Shown piece by piece: positions 18,701-25,492 of a DNA stretch of 33,227 nt. Where the stretch lies: NCBI RefSeq assembly GCF_000177075.1, contig NZ_ADEG01000104.1, positions 1 through 33,227 of the forward strand. Direction: 5' to 3'. The translations under genes and the position numbers were made by a program. Within the stretch, counting starts at the first letter, position 1. Each line of letters begins with the position of its first letter. The notes beneath the pieces were generated by a model, which saw only the letters and a list, made by a program, of their open reading frames with translations, was not told where the DNA came from and searched no databases. This stretch comes from Hoylesella buccalis ATCC 35310 (GTDB taxonomy: Bacteria > Bacteroidota > Bacteroidia > Bacteroidales > Bacteroidaceae).

Positions 18701-20268
18701 GAGGTTTTGCCATCCGGGCGCTTCAAAGTGAATTTCAGTGGTGCGGCAGCATTTTTGACAGCTATTCTCAAGCCTGCCGTGTTGCCATGGATACCTAATT
18801 TCGGGTCGATGGTCGGATTCATGCTCTTCCCAAAGTCGACAAATTTAGGATTAGGAGCTTCTATTTCAAACTCTTTCTCAATATAGCTTAGCGGGCAATC
18901 CGATGTGCCATAAACCAGTTTGTATTTGCCTGGCTCTTTAAGCGTGAAGCTGCTCGAGAACGGAGCCTTAAATGCATTGGTAGGCATCAGCACATCTTTC
19001 TTGACGGGGGTTGTCTCGTAAGTTCCGTCGGCTTTTTGCTTATATACCTTGGCATATTTGTGGGCATCATCGTTGAGGAAGAAATAGTAACTGTTCAACC
19101 ATGTACGGAAGCCTGTGTCATTGCCCTTGAAGTCATAGTTTACTACAAAACTCTTGTTTTCGTATTCGCAGGTTTCAGGATTGAGGGTAGCCGATGAAGA
19201 CGTGGTGAGGTGCATCATCTTCTCAAGATTGGTCACACTATTGTATGAGTCTCCCGTATTACGCGATCCTTTACACATGGTGTCATATTTGAACCCATAA
19301 TATGAAAGTCCTGGTACATCGGAAGCTGAAATTCGAAAGAAACGATAATGCTCTTCTCCACGTGAATAGTTATATGCTGGTGCATATTCCATAGGATATT
19401 CCTTGTTGATATTCCACCTCAACAACCGCAGTGTCTCGGCTAACATTTGTGTTTGCTTTTCAACAGCAGCTTCATCTTTACAGTCTATTTCAAAGCGCAG
19501 ATAATAGTCAAATGTGCAATCTTTAGTTTGTAACAAATAAATATTTTGCTCCTGATATACTTTTATCGAGCTGTTGCCCACTCTTTCAGACCATATCTCT
19601 TCTTCACCAGTTGTGCGACCATCTGCATCTGTGACGATCACCTTGATGTATTCGCCTTCTGTCAAGCCCGTTACAGTGACTGCTCGATTCTGCGTGGTCT
19701 GGTCAATAGAAACACCCTTTGCATTTAAGGGAGAATAGACATTTCCCTTGATGGTAAATCCCGGTTTACCACCTGCGATGTTGATGGTGATAGAACCTTT
19801 GGCGTTGCACGTTTCGTTGATAATATCAAAGGTTACGGTTGGTGGCTCCGGTGTGGGGCTTACTATGGTTTTGATGGTCACATCGCCCAACTCGGTCTGT
19901 CCTGTTCCACCAGTCTGCTTGAAATAAACCTTGTAGTCGCCGGCCGGTACGTTTCTCCAGCTGATGGTCCAGGTAGAACTTGTCGCGTCGCTTGAAGTCT
20001 TCGTCAGGGTGCCGTCTACAAGATAGTTAGCTCCATTGTTAACTTGGTTGTCGGGGTCTGTGCTTTTGCGCAGCATCGCCATGCCGTTGGGAACTTCATC
20101 TTTACCCAAAGTGACGGTCAGCGTAATGCTGCTCAGCGTAGAGCCACCCACGTCAACGTGCGTCAACTCGCTATTGGCCTTTGTTACTTCTCCAATAGCT
20201 GCCGATGCCACCATGCACAAGGGCGACAGCAACAACAGCAAGAATAATCGTTGTAAATTTGTTTTCAT
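15733..20268 (-). CDS. Large secreted surface protein with T9SS type A sorting domain
   Basis: A 1511-aa protein with an N-terminal signal peptide (KTNLQRLFLLLLLSPLCMVA, cleavage likely after ASA near residue 23) and a C-terminal domain typical of T9SS cargo: VVYTVSGERV near the start and LPNGVYIVSMQVDGKTVSQK with terminal MVITK. It should cross the inner membrane by Sec, the outer membrane by T9SS, and be attached to the surface. The middle consists of beta-rich, Ig/PKD-like stretches, for example repeated GEYI/GDYVLEVED-like words, and a segment WMGTNGTDFSTASNWTANRV that resembles the NW..RVP module common in Bacteroidetes adhesins. A Gly/Ser run lies around residues 635-650. No catalytic motif was found, so an adhesin or structural role is inferred. 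A 49-aa ORF begins its probable operon. Confidence 0.85.
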   Translation of the reverse strand: MKTNLQRLFLLLLLSPLCMVASAAIGEVTKANSELTHVDVGGSTLSSITLTVTLGKDEVPNGMAMLRKSTDPDNQVNNGANYLVDGTLTKTSSDATSSTWTISWRNVPAGDYKVYFKQTGGTGQTELGDVTIKTIVSPTPEPPTVTFDIINETCNAKGSITINIAGGKPGFTIKGNVYSPLNAKGVSIDQTTQNRAVTVTGLTEGEYIKVIVTDADGRTTGEEEIWSERVGNSSIKVYQEQNIYLLQTKDCTFDYYLRFEIDCKDEAAVEKQTQMLAETLRLLRWNINKEYPMEYAPAYNYSRGEEHYRFFRISASDVPGLSYYGFKYDTMCKGSRNTGDSYNSVTNLEKMMHLTTSSSATLNPETCEYENKSFVVNYDFKGNDTGFRTWLNSYYFFLNDDAHKYAKVYKQKADGTYETTPVKKDVLMPTNAFKAPFSSSFTLKEPGKYKLVYGTSDCPLSYIEKEFEIEAPNPKFVDFGKSMNPTIDPKLGIHGNTAGLRIAVKNAAAPLKFTLKRPDGKTSFVVTDFLSDKEYTTTIDFPQEIYYPTAREKGYFFGDLPEGDYVLEVEDKCNKKASYEFTITSDKLQTYSPKNNEGFKDGVYVGVDCEGKNTVKFDFGLKFRTLRYQYKNSTGGSGSGSGGFKNDESTYTDVPNGLNYFSVAYSPDLRGIDGYQLSPSYVYSAIKKDLRERSTSGSLDTDKPRDYDYVPYQFNFDEISGGDAFEVFGAMCDLNSDNTGIISVGPKAGTNVSMPVKYELFNSDEDGTVASDATAIKTFESSDASNVNTAWNGLAKGFYAVKITYGNGCTMKKIVEVNASGIPDPIYEFGKKVAKEITIDITRGMKPIDLALPVSTYIYDVKWIDITNDKKNTEPLPNGTGNEYYATFTKPGDYTYRVQTNFTDNAGCNGSSGGYKDIIFHVIKANYWMGTNGTDFSTASNWTANRVPATGEDIVFATEANYGENAVNDCRLTNGTENLNFEAGKLENQSAVAMVIPAGSGLKVTNMVGFEHEAGEPVRLKIEAKAGKPNGAFVYTGAPSDAKVFAEVQMNVKSTKLAEATTWNDNVEGSPTEGQDLKVEYTDQFFGIPFKQTSSAWLGGSYIYKYDEATNASNKFYQKFTGLKAKEMMTAFAGYSIRSTAAEAKVKSMKGYLNLGDATLTLTRKASKVDGANAPSDAINHWGLGQNLFGNSYTAPVKISGLTLPDALDKTIYMYNTGSGKDWGDATSQSGTSAGTYLAVPVNTASQQGVNEIPSMQGFLLKFTDGETTVDGTNVTVDLKYDNLTSVATQQQLAKGYTFGTNTKPGVVRFILNGEDVSDVMWLFEQPGTSDNFDNGWDGQKLGAEMMSSMIYSDSKAGKLQVNTTDDLTKANITIVTAKPGRYVLNLSRKDLPQYSDLKLIDSKAKMIVPFEGDALEYEFDVTGNGVLGDRFKLMNTTATSFGNLPTEIQGVTTATWNGPAVVYTVSGERVANVRQPEDLNRLKAQLPNGVYIVSMQVDGKTVSQKMVITK

Positions 20269-20311
20269 AACTTTTTTACTTTCTCATTTTTTTAATTTAA
20301 TTCTTGATTTG

Positions 20312-20461
20312 TTACCAGCCACCATTTTCAAGTTCCTCCAGTTCCTCTGGAGTCAGCTCTGGCTGAAGCTCAGCGTCTCCTTTATCTGGTGATCCAATAC
20401 TAGGACCGACGATTTGCAGGGGAAGCAATAAGATGCTTGGCGTTACATAACTTTTCCTCAT
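20312..20461 (-). CDS. Small 49-aa protein upstream of the T9SS cargo gene
   Basis: ATG at 20461 to TAA at 20312 encodes 49 residues. It begins MRKSYVTPS, like many short Bacteroidales proteins of the MKKxYxxP type, has a short hydrophobic patch (ILLLPLQIV), then an acidic helix (ELTPEELEELENGGW) ending in Gly-Gly-Trp. The LTPEELEEL..GG phrase resembles double-glycine leader peptides, but only one residue follows GG, so there is no core peptide. The gene is 43 bp before the cargo gene on the same strand and directly behind a good -7 box. No homologue of known function is recalled. It could be a regulatory leader peptide, a small secreted factor or a chance ORF; the in-frame stop, start context and position favour a real gene. 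Confidence 0.6.
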   Translation of the reverse strand: MRKSYVTPSILLLPLQIVGPSIGSPDKGDAELQPELTPEELEELENGGW

Positions 20462-20495
20462 AAAATCTATATTTAGTTTAACTTATTTCAAAAAT

Positions 20496-20521
20496 ACGAC
20501 TCAAGAAATTGGAAGAGTCGT
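20496..20521 (-). promoter_or_regulatory. Hairpin in the mRNA leader (possible attenuator)
   Basis: On the minus strand ACGACTC (20521-20515) pairs with GAGTCGT (20502-20496) around a 12-nt loop, followed by ATTTTTG. The hairpin lies between the predicted start of transcription and the 49-aa ORF, and looks like a weak intrinsic terminator. Confidence 0.45.
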
Positions 20522-20535
20522 GCATATTACGGTGG

Positions 20536-20569
20536 CAAAGTTATGAAGTTTTGTTAAAATTACCCCCCC
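20536..20569 (-). promoter_or_regulatory. Promoter with G7 tract for the small ORF and cargo gene
   Basis: On the minus strand TAACTTTG (20543-20536) matches the Bacteroidetes -7 box. The -33 element would fall 19 bp upstream, at about 20563-20566, inside a run of seven G (C7 at 20563-20569 on the plus strand) that is preceded by TTTTC. A homopolymer at this place could change promoter spacing by slippage. Confidence 0.55.
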
Positions 20570-20740
20570 GAAAAGTTAATTAAATGTAATTTATACAAAT
20601 ACGAATAAAATAACACATCATTTGCATGGGTGTTTTTACGAAATCTGAGAGAGAAAAACTGACAGCAAACAGGGCAGCGAGGCAATAAAAACAATTATAC
20701 CAGCGTTGTCATATCATATATATAAATGTAGACATCACGC

Positions 20741-22852
20741 ATGCACAATCAATACAATCTCACGTTGCTCATCCTCATCACCCTACTGCTGGCCGGCTGT
20801 GGTGCGGAACGGAACATGAAGAAGGGCGAACAGTTTCTGGCCATTGGCGAGTATCACGATGCGGCCAACCAGTTTAAGCAGGCCTATCGCAAGACACCGC
20901 CCAAGGAAAGGGACACCCGCGGCCAGCGTGCCAAGCGAATGGCGCTGTGCTATGACCGACTGAACGCCACGCCACAGGCCATCGCCGCCTACCGCAACGT
21001 AATCAGGTACCGGCAAGACGACATCATGACGCACCTGGGCTTGGCTCGCCAACTGCTCCGGCACGGCGACTACAAACAGGCGGCCAACGAATATCAGTTG
21101 GTACTCGACTCGATGCCCGACCATGAGCTGGCCCGCACAGGACTGCTCTCGGCACAGCGTGCCAATGGATGGAAGGAGGCGGGCAGCCGGTACACGGTGA
21201 AGAAGATGAACGTGCTGAACTCGCGACGCGCCGACTATTCGCCCATGCTCCTGGGCGACGACCACGACCAGCTGTACTTCACCTCGACCCGCAACGAGGC
21301 CACAGGCAACGAGCTGAGCGGCATCACGGGGTGCAAGCCCGCCGATATTTTTGTATCTGTCAAGGATGACAAAGGCAACTGGGGCAAGCCCGAGCCCGTG
21401 CAGGGCGGACTGAACACCGATGCCGAGGAGGGTGCGTGTGCCTTCAGTCCCGATGGGCGCGAGATGTACCTCACCCAATGTGTGACCGACGCCACCAACC
21501 CCCGCTATGCCAAGATCGTAAAATCCAGTAGGGCGGACGCGGCATGGGGCAAGGCCAACAATTTGGAAATCACCCGCGACACGCTCTCAAGCTACGCCCA
21601 TCCGGCCATCTCGCCCGACGGACAATGGCTCTACTTCGTCTCAGACATGCCGGGGGGAATGGGCGGAATGGACATCTGGCGCGTGCGCATCACACCGGCC
21701 GGACTGGGTGGTGTGGAGAACCTCGGGGCACCCATCAACACGCCGGGCAACGAGATGTTCCCTACCTTCCGCCCCAACGGCGACCTGTATTTCTCGAGCG
21801 ACGGCCATCCAGGACTGGGCGGACTGGACATCTACATCGCCCTACCCAACGCCTCCGCCGAACAAGTGGGGCGGCAAGACTCAACGAAGCAGGGAGAGGC
21901 ATCGGCCTATCGCCTATTCCATCCTGGCTATCCCCTCAACTCGCAGGGCGACGACTTCGGCATGACGTTCGAGGGGGCGTACAACAGAGGCTTCTTCTCA
22001 TCCAACCGAGGCGACGCACGGGGGTGGGATCACATCTACTGGTTTGAGAATCCGGAGATTGTACAGACCATCAAGGGATGGGTGTACGAGATGGATGGCT
22101 ACGAACTGCCGGCCGCACAGGTGCGCATCGTGGGCAGCGACGGCACCAACAAGACATTGAGTGTGACCAGCGAGGGGTCGTTTACCTACGTCATCAAGCC
22201 CGATGTTGACTATCTGCTGTTGGCAACGTGCAAGGGATTTTTGAACCACACTGAAGAGTTGCGCGTGGGCAAGGTGGACGAATCGAAAGAATACACCCTA
22301 CAATTCCCGCTGGCCTCCATCACCGTTCCCGTGCTGATAGACAACATCTTCTACGATTTTGACAAGGCCACCCTGCGTCCCGAATCCAAACAGGCGCTCG
22401 ATGAGCTGGTAAAGCTGCTCAACGAAAATGGCAACGTAACCATCGAGCTGAGCGCGCACTGCGACTATAAAGGTTCGAAGGAATACAACAAGCAGTTGGC
22501 GCAGCGGCGCGCCGAGTCGGTGGTGCAATACCTCATTGCAGGCGGCATTGCCAAAGACCGCCTATCGCCCGTGGGCTATGGGAAGGAGAAACCGAAGGTG
22601 GTTCGCAAGAAGCTGACCGAGCGTTACCCATGGCTGAAAGAGGACGACGTGCTGACAGAGGCGTTCATCAAGAAGTTGGACCCCGAAAAACAAGAGATAT
22701 GCAACCAGCTGAACCGCCGCACAGAGTTCAAGGTGCTGCGCACCACCTATGGTCTGTTTGACGAGAAAGGCAACCTGAAAGTAAAGCCCAAGCCACAGAA
22801 CCACGACAACAACAAGGGGGATGACGGAGGGATATTTATTGAGTTTGAGTAG
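20741..22852 (+). CDS. porE: PorE-like T9SS lipoprotein: TPR, beta-propeller, CRD and OmpA domains
   Basis: A 703-aa outer-membrane lipoprotein. The signal ends in a lipobox LLLAGC with Cys19. TPR-like helices follow (KGEQFLAIGEYHDAANQFKQ, LLRHGDYKQAANEYQ) to about residue 140, then a PD40/WD40-type propeller (DQLYFTSTRNE, CAFSPDGREMYLTQ, AISPDGQWLYFVSD, YFSSDGHPGLGGLDIY) to about 400, a carboxypeptidase-regulatory-like domain (IKGWVYEMDGYELPAAQVRI) to about 520, and an OmpA domain from about 533 (FYDFDKATLRPES; CDYKGSKEYNKQLAQRRAES) that binds peptidoglycan. This order is that of Porphyromonas PorE, which anchors the T9SS envelope complex to the cell wall. It is transcribed away from a T9SS cargo gene. 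Some Bacteroidetes carry paralogues, so the assignment to PorE itself is probable rather than certain. Confidence 0.85.
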   Translation: MHNQYNLTLLILITLLLAGCGAERNMKKGEQFLAIGEYHDAANQFKQAYRKTPPKERDTRGQRAKRMALCYDRLNATPQAIAAYRNVIRYRQDDIMTHLGLARQLLRHGDYKQAANEYQLVLDSMPDHELARTGLLSAQRANGWKEAGSRYTVKKMNVLNSRRADYSPMLLGDDHDQLYFTSTRNEATGNELSGITGCKPADIFVSVKDDKGNWGKPEPVQGGLNTDAEEGACAFSPDGREMYLTQCVTDATNPRYAKIVKSSRADAAWGKANNLEITRDTLSSYAHPAISPDGQWLYFVSDMPGGMGGMDIWRVRITPAGLGGVENLGAPINTPGNEMFPTFRPNGDLYFSSDGHPGLGGLDIYIALPNASAEQVGRQDSTKQGEASAYRLFHPGYPLNSQGDDFGMTFEGAYNRGFFSSNRGDARGWDHIYWFENPEIVQTIKGWVYEMDGYELPAAQVRIVGSDGTNKTLSVTSEGSFTYVIKPDVDYLLLATCKGFLNHTEELRVGKVDESKEYTLQFPLASITVPVLIDNIFYDFDKATLRPESKQALDELVKLLNENGNVTIELSAHCDYKGSKEYNKQLAQRRAESVVQYLIAGGIAKDRLSPVGYGKEKPKVVRKKLTERYPWLKEDDVLTEAFIKKLDPEKQEICNQLNRRTEFKVLRTTYGLFDEKGNLKVKPKPQNHDNNKGDDGGIFIEFE

Positions 22853-23215
22853 TTGTAACAACAAATTGTATTTGAGTTGTTTTAACTACGAATGACACAA
22901 ATATCACGAATTTGTTGGCTGAAGATAATGAACGCAAGCGTTCAACGAATGAACAACGAATGTGTAAACACACACAACACATTAAAAACCTATAAATGTG
23001 GTTATAAAGGTTGGATAAAGCACCCTCACCTTGTTCTTCGTCTACGAAATCTGTCGCAACGAAATTTCACAGATTCTCACGGCACATCCGTATCGTTCCG
23101 TGTGGATCCGTTGCAACCACAAATTACCACACTTCTCGTTTCATCGCAACTGAGTAACTAGCTGCCCAGGTGTACACTCAGCTTGGTAGCGTTGGATAGC
23201 GAGATGAGGTAGGCA
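22853..23215. other. Non-coding spacer after porE, including an inverted companion segment
   Basis: AACAAC and GTTGTT around 22858-22880 can form a weak hairpin after the porE stop. The sequence 23094-23215 is the reverse complement of the 124-bp companion segment at 15202-15325. The homology stops near 23094 (CGTATCGTTCCGTG), where the left side diverges. No gene is supported. Confidence 0.6.
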
Positions 23216-23425
23216 CGGGCTGTAAGCCCAAAAGCCAACAGCCCAGGGCAACGCCCTGAGGTTGAGATGCATTTGGATAACTGCGCCCTGTAAGGGCAAA
23301 AGCATTTGATTATCATTTTATTACACTTTCTTTGCCCTACGCTTTTGCCCTTACAGGGCGTATGCCTACTCACATGCTTACCCAAAGCGATGCCTTGGGC
23401 TATAAGCTTTTGGGCTTACAGCCCG
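23216..23425 (-). repeat. 210-bp palindromic repeat, copy D (inverted)
   Basis: Reverse-complement orientation relative to copies A-C, with the same 15-bp ends and the same 210-bp length. It begins with the companion segment on its left, which corresponds to the segment on the right of copy B. Confidence 0.9.
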
Positions 23426-23555
23426 TGAGATGCCGTATCCTGTAGCCGGTAGGATGCGCATCGCTTAACCGAAAATAGATAAGATTGGTTATCTATGACT
23501 TACAAACTTCTTATGAAAATGTTACAACGTAAAGAGAGGATGGTCGTGTTTGTTT

Positions 23556-23640
23556 AACTACAAATTGAATAACACGAATTTGATAGTTGGTGTTTATGGT
23601 CGTGTGTACTTCATTCGTGTAATTCGTGTAATTTGTAGTT
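23556..23640. repeat. Foldback repeat with CGTGTAATT units
   Basis: AACTACAAATT at 23556-23566 and AATTTGTAGTT at 23630-23640 are exact inverse complements, and inner arms (AACACGAATT; AATTCGTGTAATT) also pair, so about 85 bp folds into one long imperfect hairpin. TTCGTGTAA occurs in tandem in the right arm. Confidence 0.7.
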
Positions 23641-23668
23641 CTACAACGAATTGAAGTTGAGTAGATTT

Positions 23669-23757
23669 AACAACGAAATAAACAAAAGAAGCGAAATTGA
23701 TGATTGGTGTTTATTGCCTTGTGTACTCCTTTCGTGTCTTTTGTGTCTTTCGTTGTT
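23669..23757. repeat. Foldback repeat, second unit, with remote inverted copy
   Basis: AACAACGAAA-type left arm pairs with CGTTGTT-type right arm (about 22 of 27 positions by eye). The left arm and centre recur, inverted, at 9207-9263. A further half unit with TTCATTCGTGTAATTCGTGT lies at 23785-23823. No gene is found in 23426-23838. Confidence 0.65.
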
Positions 23758-23838
23758 CAACAACACGATTCGTGGTCGCGTCAACTTCATTCGTGTAATT
23801 CGTGTAATTCGTAGTTAACAACACAAACAGTGGTCACA

Positions 23839-24189
23839 TCAGCGGTTGGACTCCACCGCCTGATAAGCACCGAGGAAGACAAAGGTGAGAATGGTGAGAT
23901 AGACCATGATAGGCGTTTGTATACCCAGTTCTATGGAAGCTATCCAGCCATTGATGTCGCCCACGAAATTGCTGAACACCATGCGCAGCTGGTTCAGCGC
24001 GTTGCTCACGAGCAGGAAGACCACGCCCAAGAGGCAACAGAAGACCACCCAAATGCGGTTGAGGTTGACCAACCGCCGTGGCAGCTTCTGCATTACCTGT
24101 TGGGTAAAGCCATTGTCGGCGAGCTCGAAAGTATGTTGTGCAAAGAACTGTTTGAGCAGTTCGTCGTCCTTATTTTCCATCATAACCAT
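23839..24189 (-). CDS. Small inner-membrane protein downstream of ECF sigma factor (DUF5056-like)
   Basis: About 113-116 aa. The N-terminal part (DDELLKQFFAQHTFELADNG and TQQVMQKLPRR) resembles the cytoplasmic segment of DUF5056 proteins found behind ECF sigma genes in Bacteroidales. Two membrane segments follow (WVVFCCLLGVVFLLVSNALN and the TPIMVYLTILTFVFLGAYQA part). The gene overlaps the end of the sigma gene by 11-20 bp; the ATG codons at 24189, 24183 and 24180 are all possible. The overlap implies translational coupling. Its size and place suggest an anti-sigma or sensor partner, but there is no clear zinc-binding anti-sigma motif, so this is inference. Confidence 0.75.
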   Translation of the reverse strand: MVMMENKDDELLKQFFAQHTFELADNGFTQQVMQKLPRRLVNLNRIWVVFCCLLGVVFLLVSNALNQLRMVFSNFVGDINGWIASIELGIQTPIMVYLTILTFVFLGAYQAVESNR

Positions 24190-24712
24190 TTTGTTTTAAA
24201 TAAGTTGTTAGTTTACCCTTGCCCCTGAACAAGTGCGATTTCACCGTTCCTTCCGCCAGTCCCGTGATGTCGGCAATCTTATCGATAGGCTGTCCCTCCA
24301 TGAGTTGCAGGGTCACGCAGAGCCGTTCAATGGGCGTGAGGATGTCCAAGGCATCATACAAGTCCATCTTCAGCTGACTGTCACTCACCGTAGCGTGGCG
24401 TGCGGCAACGGCTGGCGAATCCAGTCCTTCGGTCATCTTCCGCTGTCGCGTATAGTCGTAGAACACGTTGTAAGCGATGCGGTAGAGCCAAGTGGAGAAT
24501 TTCGACTGTCCCCTGTACTGCGCCAACTTGGTGTAAGCCTTGACGAAAGTGTCTTGCGCCAAATCGTCACTCAGCGGTTGATCGCCTAAGGTCTGGCTCA
24601 AGAAGAAACGCCGAATGGGCGACTGATACCTCACCACCAGCTGGTCGAAGGCCCGCTTGTTGTGAGAAACAGTCACCTGTCGCACAAGGGATAAATCGTC
24701 GAGGGGTTTCAC
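24170..24712 (-). CDS. ECF-type RNA polymerase sigma factor
   Basis: A 180-aa sigma-70 family protein of the ECF class. Region 2 includes LAQDTFVKAYTKLAQYRG and KFSTWLYRIAYNVFYDYTRQ; region 4 includes LTPIERLCVTLQLMEGQPID, KIADITGLAEGTVKSHLFRG and a basic end. Start is GTG at 24712, directly behind the stop of the membrane-protein gene (1 bp apart), because ATG alternatives would cut into region 2. It is the middle gene of a three-gene cassette with membrane proteins on both sides, an arrangement in which one neighbour usually controls sigma release. The target regulon is unknown; the neighbouring T9SS genes are candidates only by position. Confidence 0.92.
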   Translation of the reverse strand: MKPLDDLSLVRQVTVSHNKRAFDQLVVRYQSPIRRFFLSQTLGDQPLSDDLAQDTFVKAYTKLAQYRGQSKFSTWLYRIAYNVFYDYTRQRKMTEGLDSPAVAARHATVSDSQLKMDLYDALDILTPIERLCVTLQLMEGQPIDKIADITGLAEGTVKSHLFRGKGKLTTYLKQNGYDGK

Positions 24713-24713
24713 G

Positions 24714-25385
24714 CTATTTCAATTCATCGTGATTTTTGCTGGACGTCTTCGCCATGACAAGCTGTCCGATGCCCAGACAGACAATCAGTCCACCAATACC
24801 AATGAGCGTTTCTGATCCCCAGATGCCGAACATCACCATAAGTCCCACGCCGATAGCGACATGTCGGATGCCCGTCTTCCACAGATATTCAGAGCTCTGT
24901 TTGTCAACCCGCAGCAACTCTTCGGGAATGGGTTGCCCGTTCTCCACGGCCTTTTCGGCCAGCGCCACCTTGTCGTTGTGTCGCTTGATGATATGGCGCA
25001 ACACCATAATCACGATGATGACCGGCAACAAAATAAAGAACAACACGGTGAATATCACCACGATGGCGAAGGCCTTGGCCCCGAAGGAGCCGCCAAGATG
25101 CCTCAACCAGGAGGGAATTCCTTCGACAACAAAGTCGGAATCTGCGTCATCCCAGTAGGCGTCGTCATCAACAGTGGCATCATACCCCGAATCTTCCGCC
25201 ATCGAATCAGCAGGAGCGGATGTCACGGAGGTGGTGTCCGAATAGGCCTCAACACCCTGGTTGAGCGAGTCGACCGACGTTGTTACACCCGTTACGGGCT
25301 GATGGTGACGATGATGGCCTTGAGCCGTGGCACCATTGATGCCTATGGCCAGCAACATCAAACATGCTAAAAGATACTGTTTCAT
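24714..25385 (-). CDS. Membrane protein with signal peptide (DUF6249-like)
   Basis: A 223-aa protein with an N-terminal signal (KQYLLACLMLLAIGINGATA, then a His-rich GHHRHHQ), an acidic low-complexity periplasmic stretch (residues about 35-85, many Asp, Ser, Thr), a first transmembrane helix (FAIVVIFTVLFFILLPVIIV), a cytoplasmic segment with VENGQPIPEELL, and two further helices near the C-terminus (HVAIGVGLMVMFGIWG; LIGIGGLIVCLGIGQLVM). This is the DUF6249 type of Bacteroidetes. It starts the sigma cassette and its stop codon is next to the sigma start, so the genes are co-transcribed. A signal-sensing role is possible but unproven. Confidence 0.75.
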   Translation of the reverse strand: MKQYLLACLMLLAIGINGATAQGHHRHHQPVTGVTTSVDSLNQGVEAYSDTTSVTSAPADSMAEDSGYDATVDDDAYWDDADSDFVVEGIPSWLRHLGGSFGAKAFAIVVIFTVLFFILLPVIIVIMVLRHIIKRHNDKVALAEKAVENGQPIPEELLRVDKQSSEYLWKTGIRHVAIGVGLMVMFGIWGSETLIGIGGLIVCLGIGQLVMAKTSSKNHDELK

Positions 25386-25443
25386 ATTTTCAATTCTTAT
25401 TTTTTAATTTTCTGTTTGTTGGACGCAACAGCCATGCTTTTAG

Positions 25444-25474
25444 TTGCAAAGAAACAAAATTTTTTCTACATTTG
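25444..25474 (+). promoter_or_regulatory. Bacteroidetes-type promoter of the methyltransferase gene
   Basis: TTGC at 25444-25447, a 19-bp spacer and TACATTTG at 25467-25474. The ATG at 25493 follows 18 bp later. This rules out the longer reading frame from 25364, which would begin upstream of the promoter. Confidence 0.65.
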
Positions 25475-25492
25475 CACGAAACAAACAAGCCA

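Noticed and set aside
20312..20461. RiPP precursor interpretation of the 49-aa ORF
   Set aside because: Only Trp follows the Gly-Gly, and no maturase, C39 peptidase or transporter is nearby; kept as a small ORF of unknown role.
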